A stretch of DNA of 64,000 nucleotides from Fluoribacter gormanii. GTDB lineage: Bacteria > Pseudomonadota > Gammaproteobacteria > Legionellales > Legionellaceae. The position numbers and the translations under genes were made by a program. Under the pieces are notes generated by a model. The model did not search any database. It was not told the origin of the DNA and saw nothing but the letters and a program-made list of their open reading frames with translations. Location of the stretch: positions 24,061 to 88,060 of the forward strand of contig NZ_FTNL01000008.1 in the NCBI RefSeq assembly GCF_900156395.1, in the 5' to 3' direction. This document shows positions 52,985 to 61,612 of the stretch, piece by piece. Position 1 is the stretch's first letter; each line of letters starts with the position of its first letter.

Positions 52985-55528
52985 TTAGAAAGTATAATTT
53001 CTCTCTTTTTCCTTTTCCGGCTCTTTTTCTTCACGCTTTCTTGTATTGTTGACATTAGTAGTGTTAACTGGATTGAAAAAAAACAATGTTTGACTAGTAG
53101 GACAAGGTCTAGATACAGGTTGATAAATATAACCCAATGTTGCTGATTTATTTTCTCTAGGTGGGGGAGCTATTCTCATCTTGATCTGTTGTAATTCAGG
53201 AGCTAACCCAATGATTAGGTTTATGTACATAGGATAAAGTGTTTGACTATCCAAAATAGTACGATTAACAACAGGACTGTCTGATTCAGAAGAAACAGCA
53301 CTCATCATGATTGCATTATCATGTTCAACATAATTTCTTAATCGCTTTAAGTTTGAGTAATTCTCCTCTAAGAAACTGTTTTTTTGATAAGCATGTAATT
53401 GACGAATAATTTGCAGGTGTTGCACTAGCTGACCAAAATTATACTCAAGAGCCGCACGCAATATCGGTTTAGCCAGCAGTCTTAAAGCAAGGATTTCTCC
53501 ATGTTTTTGTAAAGGATAATCTTCCAAAATAGATAACTCTTCGGTTAGAAATTCTCTCATGTTATCTAGAGCCTCTATAGCCGCATTAATCCTGTCTAAA
53601 GGACTTAGAGTATGACCTTCATCCTGGTGTTTTTTAGCAATTTCAACGATACTCCGAAGAGTATCCAATCCCTTTATTTTGTTTTTTTTCTCCATTTCAC
53701 GTTGTTTAGCCTCTTCCTGTATTTTCCTAAGCATTTCTTCTCGCTGGCTTTTTTTCAGCTTAGGTGGACTTAAGGCATTCCTCATGATCTGACTTAACCT
53801 TGTAAAACTCTGGGAATCCTCTTTTTTCGTGGGGAAATATGCTTGTCTGAATTGTCCTTCTTCTTTGGTGGTCAGCGGTGATTTTTCTTCGCCCCGCAAA
53901 ATTTTGCGCCACAAATCTTCTACTTCTTGCGGAGCATTCTTTCTTATCAGAAAACCTATAAAAAATTCTTCATCTTCTTTGGACGTTAAGAGGCTTTTAG
54001 CATTTCTTTTTGGGGATGATGCAAATTGTTCCGCAGCTTTTTTTTCTTGTGCTTTATAAATATTTAACCAATGTTCTTGAAAGTTTCCTTCTAAAACAGA
54101 GGTTTTTTGTTCACGTAATAGCAAATTATCCAATAAAAAGATAATAAGCTCTTTTAATTCTACCTGAACTATTTGCTTCAACTGGTGAGGGTCTTGAAGC
54201 AAAAGATCCACGACATATTTATTATTATCTTGATCCTGATGAACAATAATATTCCTTAAACTGACAAGATCTTCCCAAGAGACCGACTCATTATAGGCAC
54301 TATAAAAATTCTTTCCTGTTAGATATTCTCCTAGTTTTTGCAAATACCTTAAAGCTGCGTGCCGGCCTACTTTTGAAGAAAAATAAAGGAACGTATCTTT
54401 GTATTCATCTATCTTGGGTTTAGAATTTCTTGCTTTATCAATGGATTGATTAACAAATGACAACAAAGATAAAACATTTTTATACGTATTGGTATCTATT
54501 AGACGCTGTGTTAAAGCTTGTATATTAAGTAAAGAAACAGGTTGGATTAAACTATCAGGCCTTTTTGCATCTAATTCGGCTCTCATTTTTTCTACGCATT
54601 CCTTTAAAATCGGAAGGTCTTTCTCGATGATATCAGGAAGTGCGTGAATAAGAATGTCACCAGTATGAGCCAACTCATTAACCAATCGGTTAAGCGCTGA
54701 AAAATAGCATTTCTTTTTTTCTACTTCACTTGAACTAATGGCGCTTAGATATTCTGTGTCTATTAGCAAGGAATTTTCCGTGATATCTTCCCCCATTAAG
54801 CCACCAAACTGCTCAAATGTTATCCAGGTAAAGGGGGCAGGAATAAATAATTTGCTGTATTTATTCAGGGTGTCATCAGATACATGGTATAGCGTTTGGC
54901 ACATCTGCAAAAGAAGCTCCCTAGCAGAGCTAACTCCCCAGTTTTCAAGAACCTCTGCATGAAAATCATCCAATTCAATATCGACAGGGATTGCAATACC
55001 CTTGTTGCCGCGATATTTTAAAAGAAAATTAATAATTAAAAGAACATGCTCTAATTGTTGGAGATCACGAGGAATATCTTGAGTTCCTTTTACTTTCGCT
55101 CCAAATTTCAAGGCTTTATTCCAAGAGACAAGTAAATCATCAGTGTCATCATCGTAGGATGAGGTAAAATGTATTCGCAAAAAATCTCTAGCGGACTCAA
55201 TTTCCCGTGGATTGTTTAGCCTATCTTCTGTGCTAAGAGGTGTTTTTTGTGGAATAACAGATGAGGCTTTCTGAAATAACTTAAAATTTACCTCTTTTCG
55301 TAAATTAGAAACTGCCCGAACTAGAGATTTATTTGTAAAATAAACTTCAGAATAGTGTAGGGGTTCCACCAACTTTAAAGCCGCGTCGTAATTTCTTTTT
55401 TTTGTCAATGAAAGAGCCTGCTTACATATTCGACCCATTTCATCATTGCTTTTAGCCAAATTAGTTAACTCTTCAACTATTTTTTGGTGACGCAGATTAG
55501 AAGGATTTGTTTCTTTCTTTGTAAACAT
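52985..55528 (-). CDS. Large effector candidate with two HEPN-type motifs
   Basis: The 847-residue protein starts at ATG 55528 (GGTGG upstream); a GTG at 55540 is the alternative. Two segments look like HEPN/DUF86 (HepT-like) helices: AALRYLQKLGEYL leading to LVSLRNIIVHQDQ (Arg425, His430), and a second leading to LKRLRNYVEHDN (Arg731, His736). Both have the RNxxxH catalytic signature of HEPN ribonucleases. The rest is helical and charged, with a Lys/Glu-rich linker (about 590-640). The C-terminus has an EKEPEKEKER block like a Dot/Icm signal. RNase activity is an inference. Confidence 0.65.
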   Translation of the reverse strand: MFTKKETNPSNLRHQKIVEELTNLAKSNDEMGRICKQALSLTKKRNYDAALKLVEPLHYSEVYFTNKSLVRAVSNLRKEVNFKLFQKASSVIPQKTPLSTEDRLNNPREIESARDFLRIHFTSSYDDDTDDLLVSWNKALKFGAKVKGTQDIPRDLQQLEHVLLIINFLLKYRGNKGIAIPVDIELDDFHAEVLENWGVSSARELLLQMCQTLYHVSDDTLNKYSKLFIPAPFTWITFEQFGGLMGEDITENSLLIDTEYLSAISSSEVEKKKCYFSALNRLVNELAHTGDILIHALPDIIEKDLPILKECVEKMRAELDAKRPDSLIQPVSLLNIQALTQRLIDTNTYKNVLSLLSFVNQSIDKARNSKPKIDEYKDTFLYFSSKVGRHAALRYLQKLGEYLTGKNFYSAYNESVSWEDLVSLRNIIVHQDQDNNKYVVDLLLQDPHQLKQIVQVELKELIIFLLDNLLLREQKTSVLEGNFQEHWLNIYKAQEKKAAEQFASSPKRNAKSLLTSKEDEEFFIGFLIRKNAPQEVEDLWRKILRGEEKSPLTTKEEGQFRQAYFPTKKEDSQSFTRLSQIMRNALSPPKLKKSQREEMLRKIQEEAKQREMEKKNKIKGLDTLRSIVEIAKKHQDEGHTLSPLDRINAAIEALDNMREFLTEELSILEDYPLQKHGEILALRLLAKPILRAALEYNFGQLVQHLQIIRQLHAYQKNSFLEENYSNLKRLRNYVEHDNAIMMSAVSSESDSPVVNRTILDSQTLYPMYINLIIGLAPELQQIKMRIAPPPRENKSATLGYIYQPVSRPCPTSQTLFFFNPVNTTNVNNTRKREEKEPEKEKERNYTF

Positions 55529-56100
55529 AATATAAACCACCGAATTATTTTTAAAAAAAAGTATAACCTTTAATAAAATTCCTAAGAATTGCTTCTGGCA
55601 ATACTTATGGTTCCATTCTACCTGCTTAAGGCACTGCCGCTAAGTTAACCCACGAGCGGCCATATCTGTTAAGTAAGAATGACATAAGACCTTGACTGAT
55701 TAATTTTCTTCAACAAGACTGGATTTGCCAACAATTAAGGTTCTTGGGAAGGTATTATTGCCAAGAGAGAGCTGTGAATAGGCTTAAGATCACATCGTAC
55801 AAATATCTTGTATTAGCCATTAAGATTTTTAAAGCGGCATAATATTCCATAAAACTTCTAATGAGTCAATAAAAAGACAACATGCTAAATTCCAACTAAA
55901 ATTTGGTACGAATTAAACTCACTTGCGCTACTTCACGTATAATTCTGGTGATGGATTGTATGCCTGGATCACCCATTGTTTGAATATAAGTGGGGTGTCT
56001 TATCTCTTCAGCTATATTGGGCTCACAATGATTCAAAATCTGTTCAATTAGTTTTTTGTAGTTCGCTTTAAAGTTTTCGCCACAATTTAAAAAAACTATT
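55529..56100. other. Long non-coding gap with a partial-gene relic
   Basis: This gap of more than 570 bp lies between the HEPN-like gene and the next gene. 55529-55890 is AT-rich with no gene or clear site. 55896-56063 holds a relic copy of part of the patatin fusion gene. The right end carries the -35 element of the next gene. Confidence 0.7.
55896..56063 (-). pseudogene. Relic of the patatin-fusion gene (direct repeat, copy A)
   Basis: 55928-56063 is nearly identical to 57355-57493 inside the patatin fusion gene, with a few substitutions and one 3-bp in-frame indel. On the minus strand it encodes NYKKLIEQILNHCEPNIA, then EEIRHPTYIQTMGDPGIQ and TRIIREV before the similarity ends and the frame runs to a stop at 55896. 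It has no start codon of its own. The two copies are direct repeats flanking the gene at 56155-57153. Confidence 0.85.
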
Positions 56101-56129
56101 TTGCGTAAAAATAGCGCATTTGGTATAAT
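56101..56129 (+). promoter_or_regulatory. Sigma70-like promoter for the orphan gene
   Basis: TTGCGT at 56101-56106 and TATAAT at 56124-56129 are separated by exactly 17 bp. A perfect -10 box and a good ribosome site (GGAG, 56145 region) precede ATG 56155. Confidence 0.65.
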
Positions 56130-56154
56130 TTGGATTACAATTGTGGAGCACTTA

Positions 56155-57153
56155 ATGATAGACTACCTAATTAATCAAAAAGGAAACCAAGCTGCAATTC
56201 GCAAGCAGCTAGAGGATGTAAATCTTAGCCCAATAGGATTGTTTGAATTTAGCGTTGACGAAAAAAAACTTTTAATGTCGTCCAAACGTGTGCTGGAGTA
56301 TCGATTCGAATTCGAAGATTTGATAAAATTTGTCGATCTTTTTCATCAACAAATTCTAAAACTAAAAGAACAAATAACCGCAGCTTCCAATCAGAATGAA
56401 AATCAAACAATGCGTGGAAAATATCTGTTTCTATTAGAGCAATATGCGCGTATGTTGGATCGCGTCATCGAATTAATACCAGAATGTTCAGGACAGAGTG
56501 AACGTATTCAGTACCAAAAAATGATTTACTCCAAACAGCTAGAGCTTACCAATGATATCAGAGTCGGCTTTAATCTGGACTTTGTACTCCCCTATACGCA
56601 ATTGGAAGATGGAATCTTTGAATGTCAGTATGCCTCACCGAATCCAGACTCGGGCATGGAATCAGGTAGCCCTAAAATCCAAGACAGCAATTCATCTGCC
56701 GAAGAGCATTCACTTGATCTTTCTAATTTATCTACAGAATATAAAGAAGCTTATCAGACAAAATACAGTCATTCGCTTTTTAGTTTCTTCGTGTTATCTG
56801 TCAAAAATAGATTCAAACAAACTTCTAGAGAGAAGGAAATTCAATTTTTAGAAGAACTCCAGAAATTTTGTCAAAACTTAGATCCTAAACAGGCCATGTC
56901 ACTGAAGAGTTTCGCTGTGCAGCTAGTGCTTAGCCGTATTAAAGGTGAAGAAATTTTCGGAAACAACAGCCTCTTAGCTCAGTGCCTTGAGAAGAAACTA
57001 CCTAAGCCAAATGAGGAGGTTAAATTGGATTCCATTGATCAGGAAACTTTTCTTTATGTATGTCAAAAAAATAATTTAAAAATTCCAGAAAGCCTCAGCA
57101 ACTATCAAATGCAAGCTGAAAGGATAGCATTGGATCCTCGGCCAGAATTTTAA
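56155..57153 (+). CDS. Orphan protein bracketed by direct repeats
   Basis: The 332-residue product starts at ATG 56155 (GGAG seven bases upstream; the frame opens from a TTG at 56101, which is the -35 box). It is mostly helical and charged, with a Ser/Glu-rich centre (about 170-190) and a C-terminal LPKPNEEVKLDSIDQE. I do not recognise any domain. The gene is flanked by direct repeats from the neighbouring patatin fusion gene, which indicates insertion or duplication-driven arrival. Likely an effector or accessory cargo gene. Confidence 0.6.
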   Translation: MIDYLINQKGNQAAIRKQLEDVNLSPIGLFEFSVDEKKLLMSSKRVLEYRFEFEDLIKFVDLFHQQILKLKEQITAASNQNENQTMRGKYLFLLEQYARMLDRVIELIPECSGQSERIQYQKMIYSKQLELTNDIRVGFNLDFVLPYTQLEDGIFECQYASPNPDSGMESGSPKIQDSNSSAEEHSLDLSNLSTEYKEAYQTKYSHSLFSFFVLSVKNRFKQTSREKEIQFLEELQKFCQNLDPKQAMSLKSFAVQLVLSRIKGEEIFGNNSLLAQCLEKKLPKPNEEVKLDSIDQETFLYVCQKNNLKIPESLSNYQMQAERIALDPRPEF

Positions 57154-57226
57154 TTTTTGGCTGACCCATCAGTAATTTTTAATGATGACGATTAGGGTTT
57201 ATTGGCACAACCGTTGGAATCCTAAT

Positions 57227-59476
57227 TTATTTTGTACGCTTTGCCAAGGCTTCTTTTTTTAATATGTTCTTCATGGTTTTATAACCATTTTTCTTATGTT
57301 GTTCTATAGTTTCTCTTGAAAAATCAGAATCCCATGCATAAGGTTCATTTTTGCCTACTTCACGTATAATTCTGGTGATGGATTGTATGCCTGGGTCACC
57401 CATTGTTTGAATATAAGTGGGGAATTGCCTTATCTCATCAGCTATATTGGGCTCACAATGATTCAAAATCTGTTCAATTAGTTTTTTGTAGTTATTGATA
57501 AGATCAGTTGTATGTATGTCTTTTCTTATTTTTTCTGAAAATAAAATCTCATCTTTTCTTGAAAGAACTTCAATCATATTTTTAGGGAGGGGGCGATTTC
57601 TTGAATAAAGCTCAACGATATAGATCTTTTTGTTGGCTCGGCCACAGACATCAAGTGTTGAATCAATTGGGGTGTTGGTTATGATTCCACCATCCCAGTA
57701 ATGCTTATTATTAATTGTTGTCCATGGAAATCCCGGAGGCAGGCTTCCACTGGCAAGTATATGATCGGGAGTGATGTCATCCGTATAACTGTCAAAGGTT
57801 TCAAATTCAGATGTTTCAACGTTAACTGCCATCACCAGCAGGCGGACGGGACTGTCTTTTAACTTATCAAAATCGATATATTTGCGTAAGAGATCTTTAA
57901 CATATGAAGTATCGTAAAAACTTGTCCAGTGAATTGGTAATTGATCTGCACTAAAAACTGGCATAGCCCATCTTGGAAGGAAAAAGTTGGGCGCCCCCCA
58001 AATCATAGCATGCCAGGAAGAGAGAAGACGTCGAGCTTGTTCATCGGAGACACTAATATCCAGAGCGAGATCATTCCAAAAGCCCTCCAAGGCTTCGGTA
58101 GCATGTTTGGGATTTCCGGCAATAATTGCCGAATTAAATGCACCTATAGAAATTCCAGAAACAATATCCGGGTAAATTCCATGTTCCTCCATTGCTTTAA
58201 CAACGCCGCACTCAAAAGCACCAAGAGCTCCCCCTCCTTGCAGGGTAAGGATGGTTTGAATTGCAATTTTTTCGAGAGAGAAGTTAATATCAACAAGCTT
58301 TTTCTTATGAGGTTCTATATTAACTCGGTTGATAATCAGTGATTCTGCCGCTTTAATTTCTTCTATAGGGCGTCCAGAAAAAAAGGCACCTTGCAACAAT
58401 CCATCTTTTAGATAAAACAAGGCACAGTTTTTTTCTTCAATTGAACCTCTTACTATTCGTTCCGTGGCATCAACTGTATCACCGATTATTACAATGTAAT
58501 TATCAAATGCGTGAAGATTAAAATAAGAGGCGCTGATGTAGCTTTTTCTCATTCCCATCATATTTAATGCTGCAATTTTTCCTTGTTTGATGGCGTTATC
58601 TACTCCTCCATTTCGGTGACATCTCCTAAATACTGGATCGTAAAAATTAGCAACATCACCGGCAGCGTAAATCCCTTCTTTATTGGTTTGCAGGTATTGA
58701 TCGACAACAATGCCATCATCGATTTGAATTCCACTGTCTTGAAGGAATTCTGTAACAGGGAAGTATTTATCGGTAATGACTACAAAGTCACACGCTAGAA
58801 TTTTTCCTGTATTTGTTTCTACGGATTGAACATGCTTTTTACCATTAAATTGTTTTATTGTTTCATGAAGAAGTACTTCAACCCCATTGTTGGATATAAA
58901 AGCAGCTACCTCAGCAGAAGAACTTACATTATACAAATGGAACTCTTCTGCGATGATGGTTACTTTTAGATTTTTTTTAATCAATAAAGATGCGATCTCA
59001 ATGCCAATATAACTTCCTCCCACGATAACTGCATTTTTTGCATGTTCTATTTCATTAATAAGTGGCTGTGCATCAAGGAGCGTTTTAAGATAATAGATTT
59101 TATCGAGTTTGCTTCCAGGCAGGTCAACTCTTCTAGGGGCGCAGCCTGAAGCAATAAGCAATTGCTTAAAATAAAAATTTCCAGCATGGTCTGTTCTGAC
59201 AATTTTGTTTTTGGGATCAACGGACAAAGCGTTTGTGTTGAGCAAAACATCAATATCATTTTTTTTATAGTAACTCTCATTGAATATAGTGAATTGTTCT
59301 TTTTTGCGCTTTCCAGTCAAGTATCCTCTGGCCAGCTGAGGGCGCAGGTAGGGAAGGTAAGGCTCATCTGATAGCATGGTAATGCTGCCAGTAGCGCCTT
59401 CTTTTCTCAACGTATCGGCGGTAAGTGCTGAAGCAAGGCCGCCACCAAGAAGTAAATAATCGACTGTTTTTGTCAT
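57227..59476 (-). CDS. FAD oxidoreductase-patatin phospholipase fusion
   Basis: The 749-residue protein starts at ATG 59476 behind AAGGAAA. Residues about 1-370 are a class of FAD/NAD reductase like ferredoxin/rubredoxin reductases (YLLLGGGLAS, PYLRPQLARGYL, VIVGGSYIGIEIASLL, TNKEGIYAAGDVAN). From about residue 410 the protein is a patatin: LQGGGALGAFECG, GISIGAF with nucleophile Ser443, and WDGGII with Asp595, giving the Ser-Asp dyad. Patatin-like effectors of Legionella, such as VipD, are phospholipases. A fusion to an oxidoreductase is unusual. A segment of its 3' part is duplicated at 55928-56063. Confidence 0.85.
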   Translation of the reverse strand: MTKTVDYLLLGGGLASALTADTLRKEGATGSITMLSDEPYLPYLRPQLARGYLTGKRKKEQFTIFNESYYKKNDIDVLLNTNALSVDPKNKIVRTDHAGNFYFKQLLIASGCAPRRVDLPGSKLDKIYYLKTLLDAQPLINEIEHAKNAVIVGGSYIGIEIASLLIKKNLKVTIIAEEFHLYNVSSSAEVAAFISNNGVEVLLHETIKQFNGKKHVQSVETNTGKILACDFVVITDKYFPVTEFLQDSGIQIDDGIVVDQYLQTNKEGIYAAGDVANFYDPVFRRCHRNGGVDNAIKQGKIAALNMMGMRKSYISASYFNLHAFDNYIVIIGDTVDATERIVRGSIEEKNCALFYLKDGLLQGAFFSGRPIEEIKAAESLIINRVNIEPHKKKLVDINFSLEKIAIQTILTLQGGGALGAFECGVVKAMEEHGIYPDIVSGISIGAFNSAIIAGNPKHATEALEGFWNDLALDISVSDEQARRLLSSWHAMIWGAPNFFLPRWAMPVFSADQLPIHWTSFYDTSYVKDLLRKYIDFDKLKDSPVRLLVMAVNVETSEFETFDSYTDDITPDHILASGSLPPGFPWTTINNKHYWDGGIITNTPIDSTLDVCGRANKKIYIVELYSRNRPLPKNMIEVLSRKDEILFSEKIRKDIHTTDLINNYKKLIEQILNHCEPNIADEIRQFPTYIQTMGDPGIQSITRIIREVGKNEPYAWDSDFSRETIEQHKKNGYKTMKNILKKEALAKRTK

Positions 59477-59698
59477 CTGTTGTTTCCTTTTAGTCAATGA
59501 CAAGTATGCGGTTTATGTCAGCGAAACTACCTGCTACCTGCTATTTTTTTTAAATATAATCAATAAGCTCTGAAATAAGTATTACCTTAAATTATATACC
59601 TTGGAAATATGAGTAAAGCGAATTCCAAGAGAATTTTTATTTTCAATTGATTAAGGAAATAAAGAAAATTCGATCATAGAAAAGTGAATGGAGCAACG

Positions 59699-59742
59699 TA
59701 CTGTCTTTATGAGTAAATACCAGGATTACTCAAAAGACAGTA
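59699..59742 (-). terminator. Long hairpin downstream of the porin gene
   Basis: TACTGTCTTT (59699-59708) pairs with AAAGACAGTA (59733-59742), and TGAGTAA (59710-59716) with TTACTCA (59726-59732), making a 17-bp stem with one bulged base and a 9-nt loop. It lies 14 bp past the stop of the minus-strand porin gene. It lacks a T-run, so it may stabilise the 3' end as well as terminate. Confidence 0.7.
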
Positions 59743-59755
59743 TTAATGATGCGTT

Positions 59756-60802
59756 TTAGGCGTGTAAAGTAAGGCTCAAAAACAATCCCTGGAACGAGAA
59801 GTTATTTGTCTCATTACCTGCAATACGTTGAGGACCTAAATTGGCTACACCCGTTGGACCTGCTGTAAGACCAGTAAACCCTCTTAGCGTGTCCATTGCG
59901 CTTAGATATTCACTAATTTGATATCCGACTGCAGCAGTCCATGTTGCTGTATTCGTAAGTGCGTGGGTATAGTCCAATCCAATCTTGCCGGTGATGTTAT
60001 TCACAACACGGTTACGTTTAGGCCAATTAAAACTAAAGTTATTGCCTAGAAAAACCTCTGAGAATGACTGCATGGAACCGGCCATAAGCGCGTAATCAAA
60101 ATAACCAAGCAAACCAAAGCCATGGCCCAATTCGTAATGGCCATCAAGGCTGAATAAAGGACCAGCACCACTAAATTTGCTTGTAACCTGTCCTGGTGCT
60201 GCAAAAGATAAGTTATGCTTAATTTGTGCATAACGAACCCCTAGTGAGGGACGTATTTTAAACACCCCGGAGGTATCGCTGTATTTCCTGCCGGCACGAA
60301 TATCGGCTTGATCTACTCTGTAAGTTAAATAAGCATCACTGACTAAGGTAGGAAGAAAGTCTCTAGGGATAAAAGCATCAGGGAATAAGATGCTTCCAAA
60401 TAAAGCTGATCCGTTGGCAAAAGTATTTATTGCGTGTGTTTTATTCTTTAAATAGAGATAATTGACTTCAATATTATTTGCAGACATTGGTATATCATAA
60501 CCAACAGATACGCTGCCAGCCCATTGATAATGGGGATCAAATGGTTTGCTTTCAGCTTGAGCGCCACCAGGGACATTAAATAACCAGCTGTCAGTGACTA
60601 ATCCAAGGCCTGTTTCGCTTGGTTGCACGTAATAACCAGTACCGCTTACATAAAGACCACCAGGGTTTTTAAAAGCACAAAGCATACTGGTACAAACAGG
60701 TCCATCTTTATCAATGTATTTGGGAAGAGGGGCGGAAGTAGAATAAACTGTATTTACAACACAAAATCCGGCTAAAACTAATGGTAAAAACTTCAATGTC
60801 AT
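59756..60802 (-). CDS. Legionella major outer membrane protein family porin
   Basis: The 348-residue beta-barrel has a signal peptide (ending YSTS or nearby). It shows the family pattern GPVCTSMLCAF, GGLYVSGTGYYVQPSETGLG, WAGSVSVGYDIP and a C-terminal aromatic-ended strand (LFLSLTLHA). This is the Legionella MOMP (OmpS-like) family of pore proteins with disulfide cross-linking potential (Cys37 and Cys42 region). Ribosome site CAGGAGTGAATT. Several paralogues usually occur per Legionella genome. This one has a long hairpin at its 3' end. Confidence 0.92.
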   Translation of the reverse strand: MTLKFLPLVLAGFCVVNTVYSTSAPLPKYIDKDGPVCTSMLCAFKNPGGLYVSGTGYYVQPSETGLGLVTDSWLFNVPGGAQAESKPFDPHYQWAGSVSVGYDIPMSANNIEVNYLYLKNKTHAINTFANGSALFGSILFPDAFIPRDFLPTLVSDAYLTYRVDQADIRAGRKYSDTSGVFKIRPSLGVRYAQIKHNLSFAAPGQVTSKFSGAGPLFSLDGHYELGHGFGLLGYFDYALMAGSMQSFSEVFLGNNFSFNWPKRNRVVNNITGKIGLDYTHALTNTATWTAAVGYQISEYLSAMDTLRGFTGLTAGPTGVANLGPQRIAGNETNNFSFQGLFLSLTLHA

Positions 60803-60943
60803 AATTCACTCCTGTAAGATTGACGCAATACCTTACTTTTTTTATTCGCCAAACTCAAGAGGGATTTATTAATATAAATAAAAATTAATTGAAATCAATA
60901 GAATAAGAACTTGTGTTGGAGAAAATGGGGAAAAACAATCCAC

Positions 60944-61411
60944 TTAATCGAGATGGTCTAGCGGAAGTGTAGTTGTTTCACAAATGGTTCTTAGTATAAA
61001 GCTTGATTGAACACTAGTAACCCCATTGATTCGTGTCAGTTTGTCTAATAAGAACAATTGGTATGCGTTTAGATCGGGCACGATTACTTTTAAAACGTAA
61101 TCTGCAGATTGGCCTGTAATTAAATAACACTGAACTACTTCAGGAAGAAAACGAACTGCTTCTTCAAATTGACTCATGACTGCAGGCTGATGACTATTTA
61201 ATCCAACTAAAACAATCACAGATAACTTTAAACCCAATTTTTCGGGTTCAAGAAGAGCAACTTTTTTCTTAATATAGCCATTATCTTCCAACAATTTGAC
61301 GCGACGAAGGCAAGGAGAAGGGGATAACGCTACCATATCTGCAAGTTCTTGATTGTTAATTTGACAATTTGATTGAAGAATGTCTAATATTTTCTTGTCT
61401 GTACGGTCCAT
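60944..61411 (-). CDS. Lrp/AsnC-family regulator
   Basis: The 155-residue protein has an N-terminal helix-turn-helix (TDKKILDILQSN, INNQELADMVALSPSPCLRRVKLLEDNGYI) and a RAM/AsnC ligand-binding domain (VLVGLNSHQPAV, VVQCYLITGQSADYVLKVIV). It probably senses an amino acid. It is divergent from the MFS transporter at 61613, and an inverted repeat (61538-61563) in the shared control region may be its operator. No ribosome site is evident before its ATG. Confidence 0.93.
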   Translation of the reverse strand: MDRTDKKILDILQSNCQINNQELADMVALSPSPCLRRVKLLEDNGYIKKKVALLEPEKLGLKLSVIVLVGLNSHQPAVMSQFEEAVRFLPEVVQCYLITGQSADYVLKVIVPDLNAYQLFLLDKLTRINGVTSVQSSFILRTICETTTLPLDHLD

Positions 61412-61537
61412 AATTTTTTAAAAATAACATGAATATTTTAAATATTAGCATTTTAATTCAAAAATTGTTATTAAATTAAAATTAAAATCTAAATAATTAA
61501 AATAAAACCCTATATTTGCAATAAAATTTCAAAACAA

Positions 61538-61563
61538 ATGCATTAAAATGTTTTCTAATGCAT
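61538..61563. promoter_or_regulatory. Operator-like inverted repeat before the MFS gene
   Basis: ATGCATTA (61538-61545) and TAATGCAT (61556-61563) form a perfect 8-bp inverted repeat with a 10-bp spacer, about 50 bp upstream of the transporter ATG. The surrounding region is very AT-rich. The adjacent Lrp/AsnC protein is a natural candidate to bind it. Confidence 0.6.
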
Positions 61564-61612
61564 AGGTTGTAATCAATATGCGTATATTAGCTGCTTGTTT
61601 TCGAGGATTTTT

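Noticed and set aside
57941..58342. A 133-residue plus-strand frame
   Set aside because: It is antisense to the patatin domain of the fusion gene.
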